Shown one piece after another: positions 1 through 7,662 of a stretch of 64,000 nt of DNA. The notes under the pieces are model-generated. The model was not told the origin of the DNA, ran no database searches, and saw only the letters and a program-made list of their open reading frames with translations. Origin of the DNA: Mucilaginibacter rubeus (GTDB lineage Bacteria > Bacteroidota > Bacteroidia > Sphingobacteriales > Sphingobacteriaceae); NCBI RefSeq assembly GCF_003286415.2, contig NZ_CP043450.1, forward strand, positions 2,728,001-2,792,000. The letters run 5' to 3'. A program made the position numbers and the translations under genes. The first letter of the stretch is position 1, and each line of letters opens with the position of its first letter.

Positions 1-1
1 C

Positions 2-778
2 AATTTAGGAGGCGGTGTTATTACAGACATGGGAGGCTTTGCGGCATCTACCTATAAAAGAGGGATTGATTTTGTACAGGTGCCCACTACCCTGCTTTCG
101 CAGGTTGACGCTTCTGTTGGTGGCAAAACAGGTATTGATGTTGATGGTATCAAAAACATCATTGGTACATTTACTATGCCTAAAGCTGTTTTTATCGCCC
201 ATGAGTTTTTACAAAGCCTTCCGGCACGACAAATCCTTTCAGGCCTGGCCGAAATGCTTAAACACGGTTTAATTGTTGACACTGCATATTGGAATAATCT
301 GAAAAACAGCGATCTTAAAAGCCCATCAGTTGAGCTTGTTCATCGTTCTGTGGAGATCAAGAACCAGATTACTATCGAGGATCCGCATGAGAAAGGCATC
401 CGCAAGGCACTTAACTTTGGGCATACTATCGGCCACGCCGTTGAAACTTACTCTTTATTGCATGATGAAGGTAGCCTTTCGCACGGCGAGGCTGTAGCCA
501 TTGGAATGATCTGCGAATCATACCTTGCTCATAAAAAGACGGGATTGACTTCAGACGAACTTCATGAAATTGTTAAGGTATTAACCGATCTTTACCCTAA
601 ATACACTATTAAAGAAGAAAACTTTGACGAGTTACTCCTTAATATGAAAAAGGACAAAAAGAACGTAGGCGACGAGATTAATTGCACCTTACTGACACGC
701 ATAGGCCAGTTTAGTATTGATAATGTTTGCACTGCTGACGAACTTTGTGAAAGTTTGAGATATTACATTAACCTGTAA
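2..778 (+). CDS. aroB: 3-dehydroquinate synthase, 5' end outside the window
   Basis: Second step of the shikimate pathway: converts DAHP to 3-dehydroquinate using NAD+ and a divalent metal in the cytoplasm. The reading frame is open from base 2, so the N-terminal NAD-binding part lies outside the window and about 258 residues are visible. Seen: a glycine-rich GGGVITDMGG stretch, the substrate-binding segment QVPTTLLSQVDASVGGKTG, and the metal-ligand helix NFGHTIGHAVE followed by HGEAVAIGM, all typical of AroB. The stop is one base before the next ATG, suggesting translational coupling with the hydroxylase downstream. The other shikimate genes lie about 2 kb downstream on the same strand. Confidence 0.95.
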   Translation, partial: NLGGGVITDMGGFAASTYKRGIDFVQVPTTLLSQVDASVGGKTGIDVDGIKNIIGTFTMPKAVFIAHEFLQSLPARQILSGLAEMLKHGLIVDTAYWNNLKNSDLKSPSVELVHRSVEIKNQITIEDPHEKGIRKALNFGHTIGHAVETYSLLHDEGSLSHGEAVAIGMICESYLAHKKTGLTSDELHEIVKVLTDLYPKYTIKEENFDELLLNMKKDKKNVGDEINCTLLTRIGQFSIDNVCTADELCESLRYYINL

Positions 779-779
779 C

Positions 780-1706
780 ATGTTGCAACATTTAGATCCG
801 CGTAACCAGGCGGCCCTTGTGCTAATGGGCTTATTAGTTGTTTTAACCTTGGTTGAGATGGCCTTAAGCTATTGGGAAGATCGCAAATATTATGAAACAC
901 GCGATACGCTGACCAATATCTATCTTACATCGCTGGCTGTGGTTACTAACCTTTGTGTTAAGGTATTTACTTTTTTTATACTTGATTATACCTACCATCA
1001 CTACAGGCTTTTTCAAATCGAGAACATTTTTTGGTATTGGTTTGTGCTGGTGGTAGTTCAGGACTTTTTATATTGGGTGCTGCATTATACTGGGCATTAC
1101 TGTCGCATGTTTTGGGCTATGCATGTTACCCATCACTCATCCGAGCATTTCAACTTTACCACCGGCTTTCGCTCAACAGTGTTTGAACCGCTTTACAGGG
1201 TATTCTTTTACCTGCCGCTGGCTGTAATGGGGTTTACCGCTTTGGATATTTTATACGCTTACTTAATAACACAGCTATACGGCAACCTGGTGCATACCCA
1301 ATATAAGATTCCATTACCAAAATGGTATGGATGGATTTTTGTAACTCCAGCGCATCACCGTGTGCATCATGCTTCCAATATCCCATATCTTGATAAAAAC
1401 ATGGGCATGGTATTTATTATTTGGGACAGAGTATTTGGCACGTTCCGTGACGAAGACTTACCTGAACCGGTTAAATACGGCTTAACCAAACAACCCGAGG
1501 ATATGGGCCCGGTGAATGTTTTGTTTCACGAATGGAAGGCACTGCTTCATGATGTAAAGAATGCCCCCGATCTTAAATCAAAAATAGGATACTTTATTCA
1601 TCCGCCGGGATGGAGCCACGACGGCAGCACTCAAACTGCACGTGTATTGCAACGGGAGTATAAAGAAATGGAAGAGGCGCATAAAAAACACGAAACTGCC
1701 GCCTGA
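780..1706 (+). CDS. Sterol desaturase / fatty acid hydroxylase superfamily membrane protein
   Basis: A 308-residue integral membrane di-iron oxygenase candidate. Several hydrophobic helices (about residues 10-30, 50-75, 85-105 and 145-170) frame the histidine clusters of the superfamily: HYTGH near 111, HVTHHSSEHFN near 123, and HHRVHH near 203. These ligate two irons for oxygen-dependent hydroxylation or desaturation of lipids. The natural substrate cannot be told from sequence. It starts one base after aroB, so the two are probably co-transcribed, though no functional link to the shikimate pathway is evident. The His boxes are complete, so it is probably active. Confidence 0.85.
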   Translation: MLQHLDPRNQAALVLMGLLVVLTLVEMALSYWEDRKYYETRDTLTNIYLTSLAVVTNLCVKVFTFFILDYTYHHYRLFQIENIFWYWFVLVVVQDFLYWVLHYTGHYCRMFWAMHVTHHSSEHFNFTTGFRSTVFEPLYRVFFYLPLAVMGFTALDILYAYLITQLYGNLVHTQYKIPLPKWYGWIFVTPAHHRVHHASNIPYLDKNMGMVFIIWDRVFGTFRDEDLPEPVKYGLTKQPEDMGPVNVLFHEWKALLHDVKNAPDLKSKIGYFIHPPGWSHDGSTQTARVLQREYKEMEEAHKKHETAA

Positions 1707-1712
1707 CAATAT

Positions 1713-1741
1713 TATATTTGGCGTGGCATTTTGTGCCACGC
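1713..1741 (+). promoter_or_regulatory. TATATTTG promoter-like box followed at once by a perfect hairpin
   Basis: TATATTTG at 1713-1720 matches the Bacteroidota -7 element TAnnTTTG. It is followed directly by an 8-bp perfect hairpin (GCGTGGCA / TGCCACGC, loop TTTTG, 1721-1741). No clear -33 TTG lies at the right distance, and there is no T-run after the stem. It could be an internal promoter with a structured 5' end for the next gene, or an intergenic stem without promoter function. Confidence 0.35.
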
Positions 1742-1747
1742 TAAACC

Positions 1748-2620
1748 ATGTTACAATTAATATCCAAGCTTCAGCATAATACCTACGAAAAAGGTGAATA
1801 CTCCGAAGAACAACCTCGTAGTGTTGAAGAAACCATTAAGCTTATTAAAGATTTCCCATGGGATGCTGAACGGGCGTTAACCGATATTCAGCTAACCGGC
1901 CCTTCGGTAACTATTCAGGACTCCGATTTGAATTACCTTAAGTTAGGGCTTTACTTTAATAGCAAGTTTTGTGTTTATTATCTTGATAAGAGGAATCACT
2001 TATTTGAATATCATGCATCCACCATCAGTGAGGCTTGCAACCTTGTAGAGGACTTCTTTAACGGGAGTCTTGATTTAATGCCATTTGAAAAGCATTTCTT
2101 TAATATTGGCAACCAGCCTCACTTCACCAGTAACGATTTCGTGTATCGGGTAAAACCCGCAAGGGTAATTGCTTTTGTAGCTTTTATCTCCGTATATCTG
2201 CTATTTGCCGTCTCTATATTCGTTGTGAGTATGCTTCACATCGGCAACCGTCCATTTCCAACACCCATATTTTTATCCATTATCGCAATAGGTTTATTTA
2301 TTGGTTATGCGGTATCGGTAACAATAAAAGGGCGCAATCAATATCTGCAAATTTCTCGTGGCAATAATGTATTTTCGTATGGGTTTGACGAGCAACACAT
2401 CGTTATCTATAATAAAGCGGATGTGGAAGAAATCATGCACGTAACTGCAATAAGGGATCGCAACGTTGGAAACGTAAGGATCATGTTTAAAAGCGGAGTG
2501 GTCATTCAACCCACTATGCTCATCCATGATTATGATCTTCTTAATAAATTTCCAGAAAATTTGGGTATAAAGGTGAGTTACAAGCAAAAGTATACTTTCC
2601 AACGATCAAAACGCATTTGA
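1748..2620 (+). CDS. Hypothetical protein with two transmembrane segments
   Basis: I do not recognise a family for this 290-residue protein. The first 130 residues are soluble and acidic. Two adjacent hydrophobic helices follow (about 138-160 and 168-190), then a soluble C-terminal part of about 100 residues rich in beta-type sequence, ending basic. The hairpin-like topology with both termini on the same side resembles small bacterial PH-like or membrane-anchored signalling proteins, but no motif proves this. It lies 41 bases after the hydroxylase gene and ends about 50 bases before the promoter of the pheA leader, so it is probably the last gene of the aroB transcript. Confidence 0.7.
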   Translation: MLQLISKLQHNTYEKGEYSEEQPRSVEETIKLIKDFPWDAERALTDIQLTGPSVTIQDSDLNYLKLGLYFNSKFCVYYLDKRNHLFEYHASTISEACNLVEDFFNGSLDLMPFEKHFFNIGNQPHFTSNDFVYRVKPARVIAFVAFISVYLLFAVSIFVVSMLHIGNRPFPTPIFLSIIAIGLFIGYAVSVTIKGRNQYLQISRGNNVFSYGFDEQHIVIYNKADVEEIMHVTAIRDRNVGNVRIMFKSGVVIQPTMLIHDYDLLNKFPENLGIKVSYKQKYTFQRSKRI

Positions 2621-2674
2621 TACCAAATTAAATTTGGTTCGCTCATTATTTTTAACAAAAAATAAAATTTTCTA

Positions 2675-2704
2675 TTGACAAACTCTTTTTTTACCGTACA
2701 TTTA
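2675..2704 (+). promoter_or_regulatory. Bacteroidota-type promoter of the pheA leader
   Basis: TTG at 2675-2677 and TACATTTA at 2697-2704 are separated by 19 bases. This fits the Bacteroidota pattern TTG ... TAnnTTTG with one mismatch in the last base. Transcription would start near 2711, about 15 bases before the leader peptide ATG, in an A-rich stretch that suits initiation without a Shine-Dalgarno sequence. Confidence 0.6.
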
Positions 2705-2725
2705 CGTCGTAATAAAAAACAACAA

Positions 2726-2791
2726 ATGAAATTAACAGGTGCATACTTTTTTGGTTACTACTTTTACTTTACCAGTGAGAGCCGGGACTAA
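2726..2791 (+). CDS. Phe/Tyr-rich attenuation leader peptide of the pheA operon
   Basis: A 21-codon open frame too short for standard gene calling. Codons 7-15 read YFFGYYFYF: four Phe and four Tyr codons in nine. It ends with TAA at 2789-2791. Its last codons (AGC CGG GAC TAA) contain the first segment of a three-segment pairing system that ends in a perfect terminator just before pheA. Its length, composition and position are those of a ribosome-sensing leader like the enterobacterial pheL. A ribosome stalling at the aromatic codons would leave segment 1 free; one reaching the stop would cover it. There is no purine-rich ribosome site; the ATG follows an A-rich stretch, as is usual in Bacteroidota. 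Confidence 0.85.
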   Translation: MKLTGAYFFGYYFYFTSESRD

Positions 2792-2834
2792 TATGTACTA
2801 AACAAAACATATAAAAAACACAAAAAGTCCCGGC
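2781..2834 (+). promoter_or_regulatory. Antiterminator pairing of the pheA attenuator (segments 1 and 2)
   Basis: Segment 1 GCCGGGACT (2781-2789) is identical to the 3' arm of the downstream terminator. It can therefore pair perfectly over nine bases with segment 2 AGTCCCGGC (2826-2834), the 5' arm of the terminator. The two structures exclude each other. Segment 1 lies inside the leader peptide's final codons and stop, so ribosome position decides which one forms. Confidence 0.8.
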
Positions 2835-2853
2835 CCATAAGCCGGGACTTTTT
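2822..2853 (+). terminator. Attenuator terminator before pheA (segments 2 and 3)
   Basis: A perfect 13-bp stem (2822-2834 with 2841-2853), loop CCATAA, with a GC-rich core and T5 at the 3' edge. It stands 17 bases before the pheA ATG, so if it forms, transcription ends before the whole pheA-aroC operon. Confidence 0.9.
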
Positions 2854-2869
2854 GCTTTAACAGGGGTTT

Positions 2870-3778
2870 ATGAAAATAGAAAAACCAAAAGTTGCAATTC
2901 AGGGAATCAGGGCTTCTTTTCACGAAGAAGCCGCAATAAGATACTTTGGCGAAAACATCGAAACCATTGAATGCAATTCTTTTAAGCAAACATTTGAAAG
3001 CTTAAAAAAACGCGAAGCCGATTATGTGGTAATGGCTATCGAAAATAGCATTGCCGGTAGTATCCTGCCAAACTACACCCTGCTGCTTGATTACGGCTTT
3101 CCGGTTGTAGGTGAAATTTACCTGCCTATCCAATTGCACCTGATGGCTTTACCCGGGGTAAAATTTGAGGATATTAAATATGTAACCTCCCACCCCATTG
3201 CATTACGCCAGTGTGTTGATTTCTTTGATGAATATCCGCACCTGAAAATTGTGGAAAGCAGTGATACTGCAGCCTGTGCAAAACGTATCAGGGACGAGCA
3301 ATTAACAGATACCGTAGCCGTTGCCAATGCCTTGGCGGCCCAGCTTTATGGTTTGGATGTACTGGAGCGCCGTATCGAATCAAACAAAAGGAACTTTACC
3401 CGTTTCCTGATCATGACTCAGCATGATAATGTTGAGAAAAAGCCTGCCAACAAAGCATCATTATGCTTCCAGGTAAGCAACAAGGTTGGCGCATTGGCCA
3501 AAGTGCTCAATATTTTTGCCGAAGAAGGTGTAAATATGAGCAAAATTCAGTCGATGCCGATTTTAGGTAAACGCAACGAGTATAATTTCTATGTGGATAT
3601 TGAATGGGATGAGCAAAAACAATATGATACTTCGATAAGGCAGATCCTGAAGTATACCCATAATTTCAATATCCTTGGCGAGTACGAAAGACATGATGAT
3701 GAACCATCGTCTACCCCAAAGCCGCACCGCGCCGAACGCAGCATTCGTAAGTATATCAACATCAGACGCAATGCATAA
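2870..3778 (+). CDS. pheA: Prephenate dehydratase with ACT domain
   Basis: Converts prephenate to phenylpyruvate, the committed step to phenylalanine. It has 302 residues. The N-terminal periplasmic-binding-like catalytic domain occupies about residues 5-185, with the active-site TRF motif in NKRNFTRFLIM. An ACT domain at about 195-270 (NKVGALAKVLNIFAEEGVN) is the usual site of phenylalanine feedback. The C-terminal 25 residues are basic and outside both domains. It has no fused chorismate mutase; that activity sits on the next gene. Expression is predicted to be set by the leader peptide attenuator directly upstream. It is the first gene of an operon with the DAHP synthase/chorismate mutase, aroA and aroC. 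Confidence 0.95.
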   Translation: MKIEKPKVAIQGIRASFHEEAAIRYFGENIETIECNSFKQTFESLKKREADYVVMAIENSIAGSILPNYTLLLDYGFPVVGEIYLPIQLHLMALPGVKFEDIKYVTSHPIALRQCVDFFDEYPHLKIVESSDTAACAKRIRDEQLTDTVAVANALAAQLYGLDVLERRIESNKRNFTRFLIMTQHDNVEKKPANKASLCFQVSNKVGALAKVLNIFAEEGVNMSKIQSMPILGKRNEYNFYVDIEWDEQKQYDTSIRQILKYTHNFNILGEYERHDDEPSSTPKPHRAERSIRKYINIRRNA

Positions 3779-3871
3779 GCTAATGGCGCATCAAACAGAA
3801 ACCGAAAAAACTAACATAATTTAAATTATCAACTAACAATCCCGGCTATCACCGGACAAACAAAAAACAAG

Positions 3872-5002
3872 ATGAAACTAAATTTAAACATACAGCCGCT
3901 TAGCACCTGGATTAAAACAGGTAAGGAACCTCTGGTAATTTCAGGCCCTTGCAGCGCTGAAACCGAAGAGCAATTAGTAGCCACAGCACATTTATTAGCA
4001 CAAACAGGTAAAATCTCAGCGTTGCGTGCAGGTATCTGGAAACCACGTACCCGCCCGGGTGAGTTTGAAGGTATTGGCAGCATTGGTTTGGAGTGGTTAA
4101 AACGCGCCAAAGAAGAAACCGGCTTGCCAACCGCAGTTGAGGTTGCTACCGCTAAACACGTTGAAGAAGCCCTTGCAGCAGGTGTTGATATCCTTTGGGT
4201 AGGCGCACGTTCAACTGCTAACCCTTTCACCGTTCAGGAAATTGCTGACGCATTAAAAGGTGTTGACGTACCGGTAATGGTTAAAAACCCTGTAAATCCT
4301 GATCTTTCATTATGGGTTGGTGCTTTAGAGCGTATCAATAATGCAGGTATCACTAAACTGGCTGCTATTCACCGCGGTTTCTCATCTTACGAAAAATCAG
4401 CTTTCCGTAACGAGCCAATGTGGGATGTTGCTATCAGCTTAAAAACATTAGCACCTGAGTTACCAATCATCAATGATCCAAGCCACATCACCGGTAACCG
4501 GGATTTGATTGGTTACGTTTCACAAAAAGCGTTAGACCTTGATATGCAAGGCTTAATGATCGAATCACATATTGATCCGAGTGTAGCATGGACTGATGCT
4601 AAACAACAAGTTACCCCTGCCGCTCTTGCTGATATCATTGATCATTTAACTTTACGCAAACCAGAAGTTAAAAATGCAGAAGTAAGCGACAAACTGGCCG
4701 AACTACGTAACCAGATTGACAAAATCGACGACTTGGTTATCCAGAAAATTGCTGAGCGTATGCAGATTGCCGAGAAAATCGGTCAGTACAAAAAAGATAA
4801 CAACATCACCATTTTACAAGTTGGCCGTTGGGACGAGATCCTTCAAAAACGTACTACTTATGGTAAAGCTTTAAAACTGAGCGCCGAGTTCACTGAAAAA
4901 TTGCTTGAACTGGTTCACAACGAATCTATCCGCAGGCAAACAGATGTTATGAACGCTGACGCTGCTCAAGGCCAAGCCGCAGAAAAACTTACACACGCTT
5001 AA
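3872..5002 (+). CDS. Bifunctional DAHP synthase / chorismate mutase (type II)
   Basis: Catalyses the first step of the shikimate pathway (PEP plus erythrose 4-phosphate to DAHP) and, by its C-terminal domain, chorismate to prephenate. It has 376 residues. Residues 1-265 form the class I DAHP synthase barrel (SGPCSAETEEQ near 27, LRAGIWKPRTRPGEFEG, GARSTANPF, NDPSHITGNR). Residues about 275-360 form an AroQ-type helical chorismate mutase (LRNQIDKIDDLVIQKIAERM). This order, synthase first and mutase last, is the arrangement common in Bacteroidota. It lies 93 bases after pheA and 7 bases before aroA, in the same operon. Pairing the mutase with pheA suggests flux is directed towards phenylalanine. 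Confidence 0.95.
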   Translation: MKLNLNIQPLSTWIKTGKEPLVISGPCSAETEEQLVATAHLLAQTGKISALRAGIWKPRTRPGEFEGIGSIGLEWLKRAKEETGLPTAVEVATAKHVEEALAAGVDILWVGARSTANPFTVQEIADALKGVDVPVMVKNPVNPDLSLWVGALERINNAGITKLAAIHRGFSSYEKSAFRNEPMWDVAISLKTLAPELPIINDPSHITGNRDLIGYVSQKALDLDMQGLMIESHIDPSVAWTDAKQQVTPAALADIIDHLTLRKPEVKNAEVSDKLAELRNQIDKIDDLVIQKIAERMQIAEKIGQYKKDNNITILQVGRWDEILQKRTTYGKALKLSAEFTEKLLELVHNESIRRQTDVMNADAAQGQAAEKLTHA

Positions 5003-5009
5003 TTTTATA

Positions 5010-6311
5010 ATGATGCAAAACATCATTCTTAAAAGAAACAACAAGATCGTTAATGGTACGGTTAACCTCACCGGTTCAAAAAGTGAGTGTAACCGTGCCC
5101 TGATCATCGAAGCACTTAGCGAAGGCAAGGTAAAGGTTGAGAATATCTCAGACGCTGCCGACGCTGTTTTGTTAGCAGGTATTTTGAGGGGGAATCAAGA
5201 GGCTGTGCCAGCAGATTCTTCAGCAAATAATTCCGAAATCGAAAATTGCAAATCCGAAATCGTAGATATCGGTCCTGCCGGTACTGCAATGCGCTTCCTG
5301 ACAGCTTACTATGCCATTCAGGAAGATGAGGTGATCTTAACCGGTAGCAAACGCATGAAGGAACGCCCAATAGGTATATTGGTCGATGCTTTAAGAGTGC
5401 TGGGCGCTAATATTGATTACGAAGAAAATGACGGCTATCCTCCCATCAAACTAAAAGGTGGCTTTAAACAGCAAACCGGCAAAATCAATATTAAAGGCAA
5501 TATCAGCAGCCAGTATATTACTGCCTTGCTACTTATTGCTACACGCTTGCCTTTAGGTTTGGAGCTACACATTGAAGGAGAGTTAACATCTCGCCCTTAC
5601 GTTGAAATGACTTTAGCCATGCTTGAAACTTCTGGTATCAAGCACACATGGGAAGGCAATGTTATTGCAATTTCAAATCAGGAATTTAAAACGACATCAT
5701 TGTACGTTGAACCTGATTGGAGCGCGGCTTCATACTGGTATGCTATCGCAGCCCTTGCCGACGAGGCCGAACTGTTTTTAACAGGCCTCACACCCTACAG
5801 CTTGCAGGGTGATAGCGTGATCACAGAGCTCATGGCCAACTTTGGTATTACTTCGCAATTTAAGGATGGCGGTGTTCACTTGAAAAAAGAGAACAAACCG
5901 ATTTCCCGCCGCGAATTCGACCTGAAGGAATGTCCGGATTTGGCACAAACTGTAATCGTTGTTTGCGCCGCTTTAAGTCACGAAGCTTCGTTCACCGGCT
6001 TGGAAACTTTAAAAATCAAGGAAACCGACCGCATCCTGGCCCTGCAAACAGAGCTGGCTAAAATGGGTGTTAAACTGATTGAGAAAGACGAGGTTTATAC
6101 ACTTGATTGCAGCGGAAAGTTTATTCCGGAGAATATCTTTATTAACACATATCACGACCACCGCATGGCTATGGCCTTTGCGCCGCTCGCCCTCGTCCTC
6201 CCGCAAATGGAGTTTGAGAACGGACCGGTTGTTGACAAATCATATCCGGCTTTCTGGAACGATCTGGAAAAGCAAGGATTTGAAGTGGAAGAAGTTGTGG
6301 CGAAAGGATAA
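5010..6311 (+). CDS. aroA: 3-phosphoshikimate 1-carboxyvinyltransferase (EPSP synthase)
   Basis: Condenses shikimate 3-phosphate with PEP to give EPSP. It has 433 residues of two-domain inside-out barrel type. Seen: NLTGSKSECNRALI near residue 19 (a divergent form of the usual PGSKS motif), GPAGTAMRFLTAY, GSKRMKERPIGILVDAL, KETDRILALQTEL near 338, and YHDHRMAMAFAPLAL near 379. The substitution in the first motif (TGSKSECNR) is seen in other Bacteroidota enzymes. It starts 7 bases after the preceding gene. The ATG at 5013 is an equally possible start, as two ATGs are adjacent. Confidence 0.94.
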   Translation: MMQNIILKRNNKIVNGTVNLTGSKSECNRALIIEALSEGKVKVENISDAADAVLLAGILRGNQEAVPADSSANNSEIENCKSEIVDIGPAGTAMRFLTAYYAIQEDEVILTGSKRMKERPIGILVDALRVLGANIDYEENDGYPPIKLKGGFKQQTGKINIKGNISSQYITALLLIATRLPLGLELHIEGELTSRPYVEMTLAMLETSGIKHTWEGNVIAISNQEFKTTSLYVEPDWSAASYWYAIAALADEAELFLTGLTPYSLQGDSVITELMANFGITSQFKDGGVHLKKENKPISRREFDLKECPDLAQTVIVVCAALSHEASFTGLETLKIKETDRILALQTELAKMGVKLIEKDEVYTLDCSGKFIPENIFINTYHDHRMAMAFAPLALVLPQMEFENGPVVDKSYPAFWNDLEKQGFEVEEVVAKG

Positions 6312-6350
6312 AGGCGAAGGCTGAAAGATAACACAAACAACACCAAACCA

Positions 6351-6431
6351 CGTCATTGCGAGGTACGAAGCAATCCCTATTGGCAGGTACGCCCTGTATA
6401 GTTTGCGATTGCTTCGTACCTCGCAATGACG
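6351..6431. repeat. Palindromic REP/MITE-like element
   Basis: Two 25-base arms (6351-6375 and 6407-6431) are perfect inverted copies around a 31-base centre. The arms begin CGTCATTGCGAGG and end in GAAGCAATC. The arm sequence resembles dispersed REP-like palindromes found in several bacterial groups. It lies between aroA and aroC, inside the operon, where the transcript could fold into a strong 25-bp stem and reduce or stabilise distal expression. No second copy was noticed in the window. Confidence 0.8.
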
Positions 6432-6463
6432 ATTATAAACACTAACATCTCATATCTAATACT

Positions 6464-7558
6464 ATGGCAGGCAATTCATTTGGGCAATTATTCAGGATAA
6501 CCACTTTTGGCGAATCACATGGCGAAGCCATCGGCGTAATTATTGACGGATGCCCGGCCGGTCTGGAAGTTGATCTTGATTATATTCAAGGCGAGTTGGA
6601 TAAACGCAAGCCTGGTCAGTCAAAGATCACTACCCAACGCAAAGAGAGCGATACGGTAAAAATCCTTTCAGGCACATTTGAAGGTAAAACTACCGGCACC
6701 CCTATTGCTATGCTGATCCCCAATGAAGATCAGCGATCAAAAGACTACAGCCATAACGTGGATGTTTTTCGCCCGTCACACGCCGACTATACTTATCAAA
6801 CCAAATACGGTATCCGTGATCACCGTGGAGGTGGTCGTTCATCGGCTCGTGAAACTGCTGCACGTGTTGCCGCTGGTGCATTGGCAAAGCTGTTGCTTAA
6901 AACCCAGGGTATCGAAATTGTTGCTCACGTAAGCAGCGTAGGAAAGATCAACGCTCCTAACGTATTTATCAGTGATCCCCTTGAGTTTATTGAAGAACGT
7001 GAAAAAAACATTGTACGCTGCGCCGATCCGGCGACAGCCGAAGAAATGATCGAATTTATTGATAGCGTACGTAAAGACGGCGATACCGTTGGCGGTAAGA
7101 TCAGCTGTTATGTAAAGAACTGTCCTGTTGGCCTTGGAGAACCGGTATTTGACAAGCTGCATGCCGAATTAGGAAAGGCAATGTTAAGTATCAATGCTGT
7201 TCATGGCTTTGAATTTGGTTCAGGCTTTGAAGGCAGCGAAATGCGAGGATCTGAACATAACGACATTTTTGTAAAATCGCATTTAGGTGATATTCAAACT
7301 ATCACCAACTTTTCGGGTGGTATCCAGGGCGGTATCAGCAATGGTATGCCTATTGAATTTAGGGTTGCCTTTAAACCGGTAGCTACTATCATGAAAAATC
7401 AGGCTACAATTGATAGCGAGGGCAACGCTGCAGAAATATCAGGCAAAGGCCGTCATGATCCTTGCGTGGTACCGCGCGCTGTGCCTATTGTAGAAGCCAT
7501 GGCAGCCCTTGTACTGGCCGACCATTGGCTTAGGAATAGAAACGCGCGCTTGATTTAA
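6464..7558 (+). CDS. aroC: Chorismate synthase
   Basis: Last step of the shikimate pathway: EPSP to chorismate, needing reduced FMN. It has 364 residues, the normal length. The three signatures are present: [17 protein letters not shown] at the N-terminus, [19 protein letters not shown] near residue 121, and [18 protein letters not shown] near 330. It is separated from aroA by 152 bases that contain the palindromic repeat, yet has the same strand and pathway, so it is probably the distal gene of the attenuated operon. Confidence 0.96.
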   Translation: MAGNSFGQLFRITTFGESHGEAIGVIIDGCPAGLEVDLDYIQGELDKRKPGQSKITTQRKESDTVKILSGTFEGKTTGTPIAMLIPNEDQRSKDYSHNVDVFRPSHADYTYQTKYGIRDHRGGGRSSARETAARVAAGALAKLLLKTQGIEIVAHVSSVGKINAPNVFISDPLEFIEEREKNIVRCADPATAEEMIEFIDSVRKDGDTVGGKISCYVKNCPVGLGEPVFDKLHAELGKAMLSINAVHGFEFGSGFEGSEMRGSEHNDIFVKSHLGDIQTITNFSGGIQGGISNGMPIEFRVAFKPVATIMKNQATIDSEGNAAEISGKGRHDPCVVPRAVPIVEAMAALVLADHWLRNRNARLI

Positions 7559-7559
7559 T

Positions 7560-7656
7560 GATGTGCAAATATGCAGATGTGCAGATTAAGTATTAATTCG
7601 CACATCTGTATTCATTTCATAATTTGCACATTTGCATATCCGCACATTTGCACATC
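7560..7656. repeat. Intergenic cluster of TGTGCA-type inverted repeats
   Basis: The whole aroC-MFS gap is made of variants of a short word. GATGTGCAAAT (7560-7570) pairs with ATTTGCACATC (7646-7656). Inside this, CAGATGTGC (7574-7582) pairs with GCACATCTG (7600-7608). A further TTTGCACATTTGCATATCCGC stretch fills 7623-7643. The nested hairpins may act as the aroC transcript end. There is no T-run. Confidence 0.6.
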
Positions 7657-7662
7657 ATCCAC

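Noticed and set aside
2622..2638. ACCAAAT-TAA-ATTTGGT palindrome as a terminator for the unknown membrane protein
   Set aside because: The stem is weak and AT-rich and no T-run follows directly; it may still contribute but cannot be called.
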